A stretch of DNA of 9,436 nt from Acholeplasmatales bacterium (GTDB lineage: Bacteria > Bacillota_I > Bacilli_A > Acholeplasmatales > Anaeroplasmataceae). The notes beneath the pieces were generated by a model that ran no database searches, had not been told where the DNA came from, and was given only the letters and a program-made list of their open reading frames with translations. The stretch covers positions 1 through 9,436 of the forward strand of contig JAILGR010000234.1 in assembly GCA_024696565.1 (NCBI GenBank). Reading direction: 5' to 3'. Shown in pieces: positions 1 through 7,628 of the stretch; the first letter of the stretch is position 1, and each line of letters opens with the position of its first letter. The position numbers and the translations under genes are program-made.

Positions 1-18
1 AAAAAAGGGATGTTTTAG

Positions 19-47
19 TTGATTTTATATATAAAAATTAGTAAAAT
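19..47 (+). promoter_or_regulatory. Predicted sigma-A promoter of the cshB-degV operon
   Basis: The -35 box is TTGATT at 19-24 and the -10 box is TAAAAT at 42-47, with a 17-base spacer. Transcription would start near 54. That leaves a leader of about 20 bases before the cshB start, which contains only the ribosome binding site AAGGAGG at 60-66. This is a prediction from box matches and spacing. Confidence 0.55.
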
Positions 48-73
48 AGGTTGTATTTTAAGGAGGCTGAAAT

Positions 74-1387
74 ATGGAATTTGATGGATATAAGTTTAAA
101 GACTATATAGTAAAAGCTATTAAAGATTTAAGATTTGATTCTTTTACTGAAGTACAAAAAGAAGTTTTTAATCAATTAAAAACTAATAAAAATATTTTAG
201 CAAAGTCTAAAACCGGTTCTGGTAAAACCCATGCCTTTTTAATCCCTATATTTGAAGCATTAGATGAAAAATCACCTAAGGTTCAGGCAACTATTTTAGC
301 TCCAACTAAAGAATTAGCATTTCAAATATATAAAATGGCCCAGCATATAGCATCATTTTCAGATACTGAAATTAATATTAAATGTTATAGTGGTGGAACA
401 GATAGATTAAAAGAAATTGAAAAGCTTCAAAATAATCAACCTCAAATTGTAATAGGTACACCTGGTAAGATTAAGGATTTAGCAATTGATTCTAATGCCT
501 TAAAAATATTTACTTCAACTTATTATGTTGTAGATGAAGTAGATATGTCTTTTGAGAATGGTTTCCAAGAAGAACTTGATAATATAAGTAGTGTTATGAA
601 AGATGCTAGAAGTATGTTTTTTTCTGCAACTATGAGAGAAGATATTGTTCCATTTATTAAAAAATATATGGAAAATACTTTAATGATTGATATTAATAAT
701 ACTAATGATCAAAAGATTGAACATATTTGGATACCTATAAAATATAAAGAAAGAATTGAAGTATTAGATAGTTTACTTAAAACTATTCAACCATACTTTT
801 GTATAATCTTCTGTAATAAAAAAGAAACAGTTATTGAAGTTGCTGCAAATTTAGTTAAAGAAGGTTATTTTGTAGGCTCAATGCATGGTGATTTAACTCC
901 AAGAGAAAGAAAAAGAGTATTAACCGATTGTAAGAATTTAAAATACCAATATTTGGTAGCAACTGATCTTGCCGCTCGTGGTATTGATATTGAGGGAGTA
1001 AGTCATATTATAAACTATGAATTACCTAAGGATTATGAATTCTATTTACATAGATCTGGTAGAACAGGAAGAATGTATAAAGATGGAATTGTATATAGCT
1101 TATATGATAATTTAGATGATGAATACCTAGATTATTTAAATAAGAAACATATTAAACCTCAATATTATGAATTTAAACAAGGTGAATTAACTCCATTTAA
1201 AGGAAGAAATACTAGATTAGATAGAAAAAAACCGGAAACTGATTATGAAAAAGAAGCTAAAAAGTATATTCCATTATCTAAAGAAGTTAAACCAGGCTAT
1301 AAGAAAAAAAGAGATGCCAAGGTAAAGGAATTAGCTTCTAGATTAAAGAAAAATGATGGTAAGAAAAAAAGAAGGGTTAAAAAATGA
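74..1387 (+). CDS. cshB: DEAD-box ATP-dependent RNA helicase, CshB type
   Basis: This is an ATP-dependent RNA helicase of 437 residues. CshB-type enzymes unwind RNA duplexes, in Bacillus in connection with cold growth and ribosome or mRNA metabolism. The two RecA-like domains are complete: motif I SKTGSGKT 45-52, Ia APTKELA 76-82, Ib TPGK 129-132, II DEVD 154-157, III SAT 184-186, V ATDLAARGID 296-305, VI HRSGRTGR 326-333. The tail from about 400 is rich in Lys and Arg and holds KPGYKKK, as I recall for Bacillus subtilis CshB (YqfR), which has nearly the same length. Phrases such as KIEH-IP, HGDLTPRERK and GVSHIINYELP point to CshB rather than CshA. Three motifs carry mild substitutions: DEVD for DEAD, PTK for PTR and TPGK for TPGR. 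The start follows AAGGAGG at 60-66 with 7 bases between. The TGA stop overlaps the ATG of the next gene. Confidence 0.9.
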   Translation: MEFDGYKFKDYIVKAIKDLRFDSFTEVQKEVFNQLKTNKNILAKSKTGSGKTHAFLIPIFEALDEKSPKVQATILAPTKELAFQIYKMAQHIASFSDTEINIKCYSGGTDRLKEIEKLQNNQPQIVIGTPGKIKDLAIDSNALKIFTSTYYVVDEVDMSFENGFQEELDNISSVMKDARSMFFSATMREDIVPFIKKYMENTLMIDINNTNDQKIEHIWIPIKYKERIEVLDSLLKTIQPYFCIIFCNKKETVIEVAANLVKEGYFVGSMHGDLTPRERKRVLTDCKNLKYQYLVATDLAARGIDIEGVSHIINYELPKDYEFYLHRSGRTGRMYKDGIVYSLYDNLDDEYLDYLNKKHIKPQYYEFKQGELTPFKGRNTRLDRKKPETDYEKEAKKYIPLSKEVKPGYKKKRDAKVKELASRLKKNDGKKKRRVKK

Positions 1388-2268
1388 AAGATTTTGTTAT
1401 TGTAACTGACTCTACATGTGATTTGAATCATGAATTGGAAAAAGAATTAGACATTTATGTATTACCACTTAATTTTACTATTGATAACATTACATATTTA
1501 AATTATTTAGATGGAAGAGAAATTAATTTAAATGATTTTTATAAAAAGATGGAAGAAGGACATACTCCTAAAACTAGTCAATTAAATCAAACATTTATTT
1601 CTGATAATTTTAAAAAGATTTTAGATATGAATAAAGATATTTTATATATTTGTTTTTCATCTGGTTTATCAGGAACATTTAATGCCGCTAGATTAGCTAA
1701 AGAAGAATTACAAGAAGACTATCCAGATAGTAAGATTTTAATTGTTGATTCACTTTGTGCTTCAGCAGGAGAAGGTCTATTAGTATATATGGCCGCAAAG
1801 AAAAAAATGGCTGGTGCCACTTTAGATGAAGTATATAAATATACAGAAGATTTAAAATTAAGAGTTAAGCATTCTTTTACAGTTTTGGATGTTGATTACT
1901 TAAAACGTGGTGGAAGACTAAAAGCTACAGCCGCATTTGTAGCAAAGGCTTTAAATATCAAACCCGTACTTTATGTTAATGATGAAGGAAAGCTTATAGC
2001 ATTAACTAAAAAGCATGGTAGAAGAGCAGCAATTAATACAATTTTAACTAATGCTATAGAGGGTATTTCTTTAAAAGAAGAATTCATTACTATAGTATCA
2101 GGAGCAGCTTGTATGGAAGATTGCTTATATTGTAAGAATTGGTTAGAAGAAAAGTATAAGGAATTAAATGTTAATTCAAAAGTAGTAATTACAGATATTG
2201 GTCCAGTTATTGGTTCACATTCAGGACCTGGCACCCTAGCAATATTTACAATTGGAGATAAAAGATAA
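1384..2268 (+). CDS. DegV family (FakB-like) fatty-acid-binding protein
   Basis: This 294-residue protein has the normal DegV length. DegV/FakB proteins bind a single fatty acid in a buried pocket. Some present it to the kinase FakA so that host or exogenous fatty acids enter phospholipid synthesis. Visible family motifs are TDSTCDL at 8-14, the TSQ loop at 64-66, FSSGLSGTFNAA at 91-102, LKRGGRL at 173-179 and the C-terminal HSGPGT at 279-284. There is no signal peptide, so it should be cytosolic. Its ATG overlaps the cshB stop in an ATGA junction, which suggests translational coupling and one transcript. A hairpin terminator follows directly. Bacillota usually carry several DegV paralogues, and the sequence does not show which lipid or whether FakA is the partner. 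Confidence 0.9.
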   Translation: MKDFVIVTDSTCDLNHELEKELDIYVLPLNFTIDNITYLNYLDGREINLNDFYKKMEEGHTPKTSQLNQTFISDNFKKILDMNKDILYICFSSGLSGTFNAARLAKEELQEDYPDSKILIVDSLCASAGEGLLVYMAAKKKMAGATLDEVYKYTEDLKLRVKHSFTVLDVDYLKRGGRLKATAAFVAKALNIKPVLYVNDEGKLIALTKKHGRRAAINTILTNAIEGISLKEEFITIVSGAACMEDCLYCKNWLEEKYKELNVNSKVVITDIGPVIGSHSGPGTLAIFTIGDKR

Positions 2269-2293
2269 AAAAAGGGATTTTTAATCCCTTTTT
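2269..2293. terminator. Bidirectional intrinsic terminator between degV and glgC
   Basis: The arms 2269-2279 and 2283-2293 form a perfect 11-base-pair stem (A5-GGGATT pairing with AATCCC-T5) around a TTT loop. The A run on one side and T run on the other give a U tail on both strands. It therefore serves both convergent operons. It starts one base after the degV stop and its right arm overlaps the glgC stop codon, so the two units are packed with no spare sequence. Confidence 0.9.
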
Positions 2294-3542
2294 ATAATTT
2301 TGGTGTACCAATTGATTCACCAGAAGAAATATGTTTAACAGTGATTTCTTTTGGTTTAGCAGAAGAGAATACACGAACATTTCTTTCAATTATTAAGCCT
2401 TCAGGTAAAATTAATTTTTTACCGATGACATTTAATCCAGATGATAATAGTTTTGGATTATCCTTATTAGGAGTAAAATCTTTTGATGTACCAATTATTG
2501 AATAATCACCTACTACAGTATTTTTATCAATAATTGTTTTTTCAATTTTACAGTTATCACCAATTATTACATCATTTAAGATTACAGAGTCTCTAATAGT
2601 AGTATTTTTACCTACTCTAACACCAGGAGATAGTACTGAATGGACAACTTCACCATTGATTACGCATCCATTAGAAATTAATGATGTTTGAATAGAAGCA
2701 TGCTTACCAACTTTAACAGGAGGTAAGTCTTCAGTTCTTGTATAGATTTTCCAATTTGGATCATATAAATCAAGAGCAGAATCACCAGTTAATTCAAGGT
2801 TAGCTTCTAAATAAGAATCATATGTTCCTACATCCATCCAATAATCATAGAATTCATAGGCATAAACATTCTTTTTCTCTATCATTTCTGGAATAATATG
2901 GAAACCAAAGTCTAAATCATCAATATCAGGATGAGCTTCAATTGCTTCAATTAAAGCATCTTTACTAAATACATAGATACCCATAGAAGCCTTATTTGAT
3001 TGAGGCTTTTTTGGTTTTTCCACAAATTGTTTGATTCTTAAATTTTGATCAGTTTCCAAAATACCATATCTAGAAGCTTCTTCCATAGGTACAATCTTAG
3101 CTGCAATTGTTAAGTCAGCACCTGTAGATTTGTGTTGATCAATTAGTTTAGAATAATCCATTTTATAGATTTGATCACCAGACATAATTAATACATATTT
3201 GGCAGCATATCTTTTAACAAAGTCTAGATTTTTTCTAATTGCATCAGCTGTACCATTATACCAAGAATTGTTTGGCTGTAATAGTGTAACGAAAGAATCA
3301 CGTCTATCTAAGTCCCATGGTTTACCAACACCAATGTGTTCGTTTAATGATAGTGGTAAATACTGAGTTAGAATACCAATCTGGAAGATTCCAGAATTTG
3401 TACAGTTGGATAGTGCAAAATCGATGATTCTAAATTTTCCGGCAAAAGGAACTGCTGGTTTAGATCTTTTTTCAGATAGAATATCTAATCTAGAGCCCCT
3501 TCCTCCAGCAAGAATAAGTGCTAGTGTTTCATTTTTTTCCAT
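2292..3542 (-). CDS. glgC: Glucose-1-phosphate adenylyltransferase (ADP-glucose pyrophosphorylase)
   Basis: The enzyme makes ADP-glucose and pyrophosphate from ATP and glucose 1-phosphate, the committed step of bacterial glycogen synthesis in the cytosol. It has 416 residues. The N-terminal nucleotidyltransferase domain has GGRGSRL at 13-19, KPAVPF at 28-33, WYNGTAD at 94-100, GDQIYKMDY at 122-130 with the catalytic-type Asp123, and VEKP at 174-177 with the Lys that contacts the sugar phosphate. YWMDVGTYDSY closes the catalytic domain. From about 285 there are Val/Ile-Gly hexad-like repeats typical of the C-terminal left-handed beta helix. All key residues are present, so this looks like the catalytic GlgC and not the degenerate GlgD subunit. 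The start follows GGGAGG (3551-3556 on the complement) with 8 bases between. It lies 18 bases after glgA, on the same transcript. Confidence 0.93.
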   Translation of the reverse strand: MEKNETLALILAGGRGSRLDILSEKRSKPAVPFAGKFRIIDFALSNCTNSGIFQIGILTQYLPLSLNEHIGVGKPWDLDRRDSFVTLLQPNNSWYNGTADAIRKNLDFVKRYAAKYVLIMSGDQIYKMDYSKLIDQHKSTGADLTIAAKIVPMEEASRYGILETDQNLRIKQFVEKPKKPQSNKASMGIYVFSKDALIEAIEAHPDIDDLDFGFHIIPEMIEKKNVYAYEFYDYWMDVGTYDSYLEANLELTGDSALDLYDPNWKIYTRTEDLPPVKVGKHASIQTSLISNGCVINGEVVHSVLSPGVRVGKNTTIRDSVILNDVIIGDNCKIEKTIIDKNTVVGDYSIIGTSKDFTPNKDNPKLLSSGLNVIGKKLILPEGLIIERNVRVFSSAKPKEITVKHISSGESIGTPKL

Positions 3543-3560
3543 TCAAAATACCTCCCTGAA

Positions 3561-4979
3561 CTACTGATTGAATTTCTTGTATAAATCTAAATATAGCAAG
3601 CTTGAATTGTTCCAGCTGTAATCCATTTCCATAGCTTGCTTAATTAGCTTTTTGAATGCATCTTTATGATTGTTATAAGTATCTATAGCAAGATAAATAA
3701 CTTCTTTAAATTCCCATGAATCATAATTATGGAAAGAGAATCCTGTGCCATCACCATTGAATTTATTATATGGTCTAACAGTATCTTTTAATCCACCTGT
3801 CTCTCTTACAAGAGGAAGGGTACCATAACGCATAGAAATTAATTGGCCTAAGCCACAAGGCTCAAATTTAGATGGCATTAAGAAAATATCAGCTCCGGCA
3901 TAGATTTTTTGTGCTACTTGATCTGAATAGCCAATATAGCATTTAAATCTTTGAGGATATCTTGCCTCTAAATCTCTAAAGAAGTTTTCATATTCTTGAT
4001 TACCACTACCCATTAAAATGAATTTGGCATTACTATTAACAATGACATCATCAATAATAGGCATTAGTAAGTCGATACCTTTTTGATCTACTAATCTAGA
4101 TACTAAACCAAATAAAGGACAATCTTCTTTATTGTCTAGTCCAAACTCTTCTAGCAATGCTTTTTTGTTAGCCTTTTTGCCAGATACGAAAGTAGAAGCT
4201 GAATAATTTTTATAAATAAATGGATCGGTTTCAGGGTTGTACTTGTCGGTATCAATACCGTTTAGAATGCCATAGAAATCGTAATATCTAAGGCCTAATA
4301 CATTATTCATATTGTAGCCATAATCATCAGTTAATACCTCATTTTTATAATTAGGAGATACTGTTGTGATGATATTGGCCTCCATGATGGCAGTTTTCAT
4401 AAAGTTGATACAACCATCAAATTCAATTGAATTAGAATATGGCATATATAATATAGACATCATATCCATAGGGAATATACCTTGATATTGGATATTATGA
4501 ATACTATAAACTGTTCTAATCCTATTATAAACATGATAAGAATAATAATTTTTCTTCAATATGTATGGAATTAAACCAGTTTGCCAATCGTTACAATGGA
4601 TAACATCAGGGAAGAAATCAACAACTCTTAATGCTTCTAATACAGAAAAACAGAAGAAGGCAAATCGCTCTCCATCATCCCCATATCCATATAATCTTTC
4701 TCTTGCAAAATATTTTTCTGAATCGATAAAGTAATATATAATATCATCTACTGTTGCTTGGAAGACTCCACCATATTCTAATGAAGAGCCCATTCTTACA
4801 TAATTGTATCCTTTATATTCTGCAAAATTCTTGTCTTTAATCTTTTTGTAGTATGGAATAATTACTCTTACATCTACGCCATTTTTCTTTAATGCTTTTG
4901 GTAATGCCCCCATTACATCGGCAAGACCACCAGTCTTAACAAATGGAGTACATTCACTTCCTACAAGTAAAACTTTCAT
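3561..4979 (-). CDS. glgA: Glycogen synthase (ADP-glucose-dependent, GT5 family)
   Basis: GlgA adds glucose from ADP-glucose to the non-reducing end of an alpha-1,4-glucan. The protein has 472 residues, the usual length. It opens with MKVLLVGSE and KTGGLADV at 15-22, whose Lys15 is the ADP-glucose-binding Lys. HCNDWQTG is at 128-135, SIHNIQYQG with His161 at 159-167, SRLVDQKG with Arg295 and Lys300 at 294-301, and SKFEPCGLGQ with the catalytic-type Glu373 at 370-379, then RETGGLKDTV. Both Rossmann-like halves are complete. The frame stays open to an ATG at 5033, but that codon lies between the -10 and -35 boxes of the promoter. The ATG at 4979 has AGAAGG 7 bases upstream and gives the standard N-terminus, so I use it. 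glgA is first in the operon and glgC second. No glgB, glgD or glgP lies alongside. Confidence 0.94.
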   Translation of the reverse strand: MKVLLVGSECTPFVKTGGLADVMGALPKALKKNGVDVRVIIPYYKKIKDKNFAEYKGYNYVRMGSSLEYGGVFQATVDDIIYYFIDSEKYFARERLYGYGDDGERFAFFCFSVLEALRVVDFFPDVIHCNDWQTGLIPYILKKNYYSYHVYNRIRTVYSIHNIQYQGIFPMDMMSILYMPYSNSIEFDGCINFMKTAIMEANIITTVSPNYKNEVLTDDYGYNMNNVLGLRYYDFYGILNGIDTDKYNPETDPFIYKNYSASTFVSGKKANKKALLEEFGLDNKEDCPLFGLVSRLVDQKGIDLLMPIIDDVIVNSNAKFILMGSGNQEYENFFRDLEARYPQRFKCYIGYSDQVAQKIYAGADIFLMPSKFEPCGLGQLISMRYGTLPLVRETGGLKDTVRPYNKFNGDGTGFSFHNYDSWEFKEVIYLAIDTYNNHKDAFKKLIKQAMEMDYSWNNSSLLYLDLYKKFNQ

Positions 4980-4995
4980 CTTTACACCTTCTTTC

Positions 4996-5012
4996 AAGAT
5001 ATTATATATCTT
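4996..5012 (-). promoter_or_regulatory. Small hairpin in the glgA 5' leader
   Basis: Read on the minus strand, AAGATAT and ATATCTT form a perfect 7-base-pair stem with an ATA loop. It sits at the 5' end of the predicted glgA transcript (start near 5015) and ends 4 bases before the ribosome binding site at 4987-4992. It might protect the mRNA 5' end or act as an operator. Being A/T only apart from one pair, it could also be chance. Confidence 0.3.
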
Positions 5013-5021
5013 CCTAATAAC

Positions 5022-5050
5022 ATTATAATTCATAGTGGTTTTTTCTTCAA
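5022..5050 (-). promoter_or_regulatory. Predicted promoter of the glgA-glgC operon
   Basis: On the minus strand the -35 box is TTGAAG (complement of 5045-5050) and the -10 box is a perfect TATAAT (complement of 5022-5027), with a 17-base spacer. Transcription would start near 5015, about 35 bases before the glgA ATG at 4979. The in-frame ATG at 5033 would fall upstream of the transcript, which supports the shorter GlgA. Confidence 0.7.
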
Positions 5051-5060
5051 TAATTTTTTA

Positions 5061-5096
5061 CGAAAAAATACACATAAAATCGTTTGTGTTTTTTCG
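5061..5096. repeat. Imperfect inverted repeat upstream of the glgA promoter
   Basis: CGAAAAAA-TA-CACA at 5061-5074 pairs with TGTGTTTTTTCG at 5085-5096. The TA is bulged and the loop is 10 bases. The centre lies about 30 bases upstream of the glgA -35 box. No U tract follows on either strand, so it is not an obvious terminator. A third CGAAAAAAA word follows at 5106-5114. A regulator-binding site is possible, but I recognise no named operator. The rest of 5097-5150 is A-rich with no gene that I can support. Confidence 0.35.
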
Positions 5097-5150
5097 AAAA
5101 TATCTCGAAAAAAAGTAAATAAACTCAAAAATAAAAAAAGAATTTTTCTA

Positions 5151-5179
5151 TTGCTTAACCCACTAATATTTGGTATAAT
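5151..5179 (+). promoter_or_regulatory. Predicted promoter of the thioredoxin-like gene
   Basis: The -35 box is TTGCTT at 5151-5156 and the -10 box is TATAAT at 5174-5179, with a 17-base spacer. TG at 5171-5172 makes this an extended -10 element (TGGTATAAT). Transcription would start near 5186, leaving a leader of about 54 bases. This is one of the best promoter matches in the window, and it is divergent from the glgA promoter. Confidence 0.75.
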
Positions 5180-5239
5180 GATAGGGCATAATGTTTAATT
5201 ATGAAACTAATAATTCTTTATATAAAGGAGTTTACATAT

Positions 5240-5869
5240 ATGGCATCAAAAAGTAAAAGAAATCGTGTTAAATTCAAATGGACAAAAGAACTATTTTTCT
5301 TAATCGGCTTTTTAGTTGTATTAATTGTAGCCGCAATTGTCTTATCAATTCCATCACGTGCAGAAAAGCAATTATCAGAAATTAATCAAGCTATAACAAC
5401 TTATAATACAGCTAATGAAGCTACTTACTCTACAATTGGTAAAAATAATCATTTAGCAGTTTTATCTCATAGTGATTTAGTAAATCAAAAGAATGATTCA
5501 AATTATACAATCGTTTGGTATGGCTCATTAACTGATGGTGTTTATTTAGAACAAATTTACCATTTTGATGATTATGCTACAAGATATGAAGTAGCTAAGG
5601 TTTATTTATACTACAATACATTTGTTGAAGATGCAGTAGCTAATGAAATTACTGATACATTAAGCTATAAGAATGATTTAAAAACAATGGAAGATGAGTT
5701 AAATGGTAGTAAGGACCCAGATGCAACTGATATTGATTTAGCTTCATATCCAGCAGTTTTCGTATTCAAAGAAGGCAAATTAATCTACAATTCACAAGTT
5801 GCTGGCGAATCTAGCCAATACAACTATGATGTTCATTTTACTAAGGCCTTTGGTTATACTAAATTATAA
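5240..5869 (+). CDS. Single-pass membrane protein with thioredoxin-like features, no cysteine
   Basis: I do not recognise a named family. The 209-residue protein has a basic N-terminus (KSKRNRVKFK), one hydrophobic helix at about 18-37, and a soluble part from 40 on, which should face outside by the positive-inside rule. The soluble part recalls a thioredoxin fold. A strand TIVWYGS at 90-96 sits where thioredoxins have their CxxC loop, and SYPAVFVFKEGK at 169-180 resembles the cis-Pro strand and the FKxGK turn. No cysteine occurs anywhere, so it cannot do thiol redox chemistry by itself. A structural or binding role is more likely. I chose the ATG at 5240 because AAAGGAG at 5224-5230 lies 9 bases upstream. 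An in-frame ATG at 5201 lacks a ribosome binding site and would add a poor N-terminus. The gene is followed by a hairpin terminator and then argS. Confidence 0.75.
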   Translation: MASKSKRNRVKFKWTKELFFLIGFLVVLIVAAIVLSIPSRAEKQLSEINQAITTYNTANEATYSTIGKNNHLAVLSHSDLVNQKNDSNYTIVWYGSLTDGVYLEQIYHFDDYATRYEVAKVYLYYNTFVEDAVANEITDTLSYKNDLKTMEDELNGSKDPDATDIDLASYPAVFVFKEGKLIYNSQVAGESSQYNYDVHFTKAFGYTKL

Positions 5870-5874
5870 GATGG

Positions 5875-5903
5875 TGGCTGAGAATTCTCAGCCATAATTT
5901 TTT
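5875..5903 (+). terminator. Intrinsic terminator between the thioredoxin-like gene and argS
   Basis: TGGCTGAG at 5875-5882 and CTCAGCCA at 5887-5894 form a perfect 8-base-pair stem around AATT; the whole 20 bases are a palindrome. TAA and six T follow at 5895-5903. It begins 5 bases after the upstream stop codon. The argS ribosome binding site starts directly after the T run, so no argS promoter fits between them. Confidence 0.8.
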
Positions 5904-5917
5904 AAAGGAGAAAACAT

Positions 5918-7621
5918 ATGATTGAACAAATTAAATTAGATTTAAAAAATAAGCTTGAAGCTTTTTACAAAGATAAGTATTCTCAAGACATTCAAATGGT
6001 AGTAGAAACACCTAAAAAGGTTGAAATGGGTGATATTTCAATTCCTATGTTTATGGCTGTTAAAGCTTTAAGAAAGCCTATGCCTGAAATAGTAGCTGAA
6101 GCAATAGAGGCTATTAAAGGATTTAATCTACCAATTAAATCAATTAGCAATGCTGGAGCTTTTATTAATATGTTTATTGATAAGACTGAATTATCAAAAG
6201 AAATTATTATTGAAGCTTTAACAAAGGATGAAAAATATGGTGAATCTAATATTGGTTTAGGTAAAAACATTGTCTTAGATTATTCATCTCCAAATATTGC
6301 CAAAAGCTTTTCAGTTGGTCATTTAAGATCAACAATGATTGGTAATTCATTAAAACTAATTTTACAAAAATGTGGATACAATACTACTGCAATTAATTAT
6401 TTAGGTGACTGGGGTACTCAGTTTGGAAAAATGATAGTTGCTATTGAAAAATGGGGTAATATTGATGAAATTAAGAAAGACCCAATCAATGAATTATCAA
6501 GATTATATGTTAAAGTAAATGATGAAGAAAAGAATGACCCAAGTATTGGTGATTTAGCAAGAGCAGCCTTTAGAAAAATTGAAATGGGTGAAGAAAAATA
6601 TGTTTCTATGTGGAAATGGATTAGAGAAGAATCTTTAAAAGAATCTGAACAAATCTATGACCTATTAGATGTTAATTTTGATTCATATAATGGTGAAGCA
6701 TTCTATAATGATAAAATGGATCCTGTTGTAGATGAACTTGAAAAGAAAGGCATTCTAGAATTAGATCAAGGAGCTATGGTTGTCAAATTAGAAGATGATA
6801 TTCCACCTGCTTTAATTAAAAGAAGTGATGGTGGTACATTATATATCACTCGTGATTTAGCTGCAGTATTCTATCGTAAAAAAGAATATAACTTTGAAAA
6901 AGCATTATATGTAGTTGGTGGTGAACAAAAACTACACTTCTTACAATTAAAAGGTGTTTTAGCAAAGATGGGATATCAAGAATTATCTGATTCTATTTAT
7001 CATGTTAATTTTGGTTTAGTATTAAAAGATGGAAAGAAGATGTCTACTCGTAAGGGTAATGTAGTAAAACTATATGATATCTTAATGCAAGCTATTCAAT
7101 CTGCTAAAGCCCAAATTGAAGAGAAAAACCCTAATATGGCTAATAAAGATGAAATCGCAACTAAAGTTGGTTGTGGGGCAGTTGTATTTAATGATTTAAA
7201 GAATTTTAGAGCATTAGATTATGAATTTGATATCAATCAAATGGTTAAATTTGAAGGTCAAACAGGTCCATATTTACAATATACAGGTGTAAGAATTGCT
7301 TCAATTTTAAAGGATAAGACTTTTGATTATAATAATGTTGATGTAACATTATTTGAAAAACCACACTACTTTGAATTAGTAAAATTAATTTCTCAATTTA
7401 GAATGACAGTTGAAAAAGCAGCAGCTGAATTTGCTCCATCAGTAGTAGCAAAATATTTATTATCTTTAGCAGCAAGCTTTAATAAATTCTATTCTTTAGA
7501 GAAAATAAATGTAGAAGATGAAAAGACAAGAAATACTAATTTTGCAGTAGCTAAATCAGTACGTATTGTATTAAATGAAGGCCTAAGATTATTAGGAATT
7601 CATTATTTAGATGAAATGTAA
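5918..7621 (+). CDS. argS: Arginyl-tRNA synthetase
   Basis: ArgRS attaches arginine to tRNA-Arg using ATP, in the cytosol. It is a class I synthetase, and it needs tRNA for amino-acid activation. The 567-residue protein is full length. The N-terminal tRNA-binding domain spans about 1-85. The catalytic domain has SPNIAK at 124-129 and SVGHLRST at 132-139, the HIGH-motif region with Ser in place of the first His. GDWGTQFG follows, and KKMSTRKGN around 373-381 is the KMSKS-type loop. The all-helical DALR anticodon-binding domain fills the C-terminus from about 450 (FEGQTGPYLQYTGVR is near its start). From memory, this SPN-AK form matches the E. coli and lactic-acid-bacterial type rather than the SANPTGxxHxGH type of Bacillus subtilis. 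The start follows AAAGGAG at 5904-5910 with 7 bases between. A terminator hairpin lies just upstream. Confidence 0.96.
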   Translation: MIEQIKLDLKNKLEAFYKDKYSQDIQMVVETPKKVEMGDISIPMFMAVKALRKPMPEIVAEAIEAIKGFNLPIKSISNAGAFINMFIDKTELSKEIIIEALTKDEKYGESNIGLGKNIVLDYSSPNIAKSFSVGHLRSTMIGNSLKLILQKCGYNTTAINYLGDWGTQFGKMIVAIEKWGNIDEIKKDPINELSRLYVKVNDEEKNDPSIGDLARAAFRKIEMGEEKYVSMWKWIREESLKESEQIYDLLDVNFDSYNGEAFYNDKMDPVVDELEKKGILELDQGAMVVKLEDDIPPALIKRSDGGTLYITRDLAAVFYRKKEYNFEKALYVVGGEQKLHFLQLKGVLAKMGYQELSDSIYHVNFGLVLKDGKKMSTRKGNVVKLYDILMQAIQSAKAQIEEKNPNMANKDEIATKVGCGAVVFNDLKNFRALDYEFDINQMVKFEGQTGPYLQYTGVRIASILKDKTFDYNNVDVTLFEKPHYFELVKLISQFRMTVEKAAAEFAPSVVAKYLLSLAASFNKFYSLEKINVEDEKTRNTNFAVAKSVRIVLNEGLRLLGIHYLDEM

Positions 7622-7628
7622 TAATTTC

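Noticed and set aside
1971..2234. Minus-strand open frame of 87 codons inside degV
   Set aside because: It is the antisense shadow of a well-supported gene and has no family motifs.
4980..5033. Extension of glgA to an upstream in-frame ATG at 5033, adding 18 residues
   Set aside because: The codon lies between the -10 and -35 boxes of the glgA promoter, upstream of the predicted transcript start. The ATG at 4979 has a good ribosome binding site and gives the standard GlgA N-terminus.
5075..5088. Possible CcpA cre site (TAAAATCGTTTGTG) upstream of glgA
   Set aside because: Only the core AA-N-CG-N-T fits. The outer TG and CA bases of the cre consensus are missing, so I do not call it.
5201..5239. 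Extension of the thioredoxin-like gene to an in-frame ATG at 5201
   Set aside because: No ribosome binding site precedes 5201, while AAAGGAG at 5224-5230 serves the ATG at 5240.
5870..5917. T-box or other riboswitch in front of argS
   Set aside because: Only a short palindromic hairpin lies between the upstream stop codon and argS. There is no room for a T-box stem I or specifier loop.
5992..6270. Minus-strand open frame of 92 codons inside argS
   Set aside because: It is an antisense shadow of the argS N-terminal domain with no motifs of its own.
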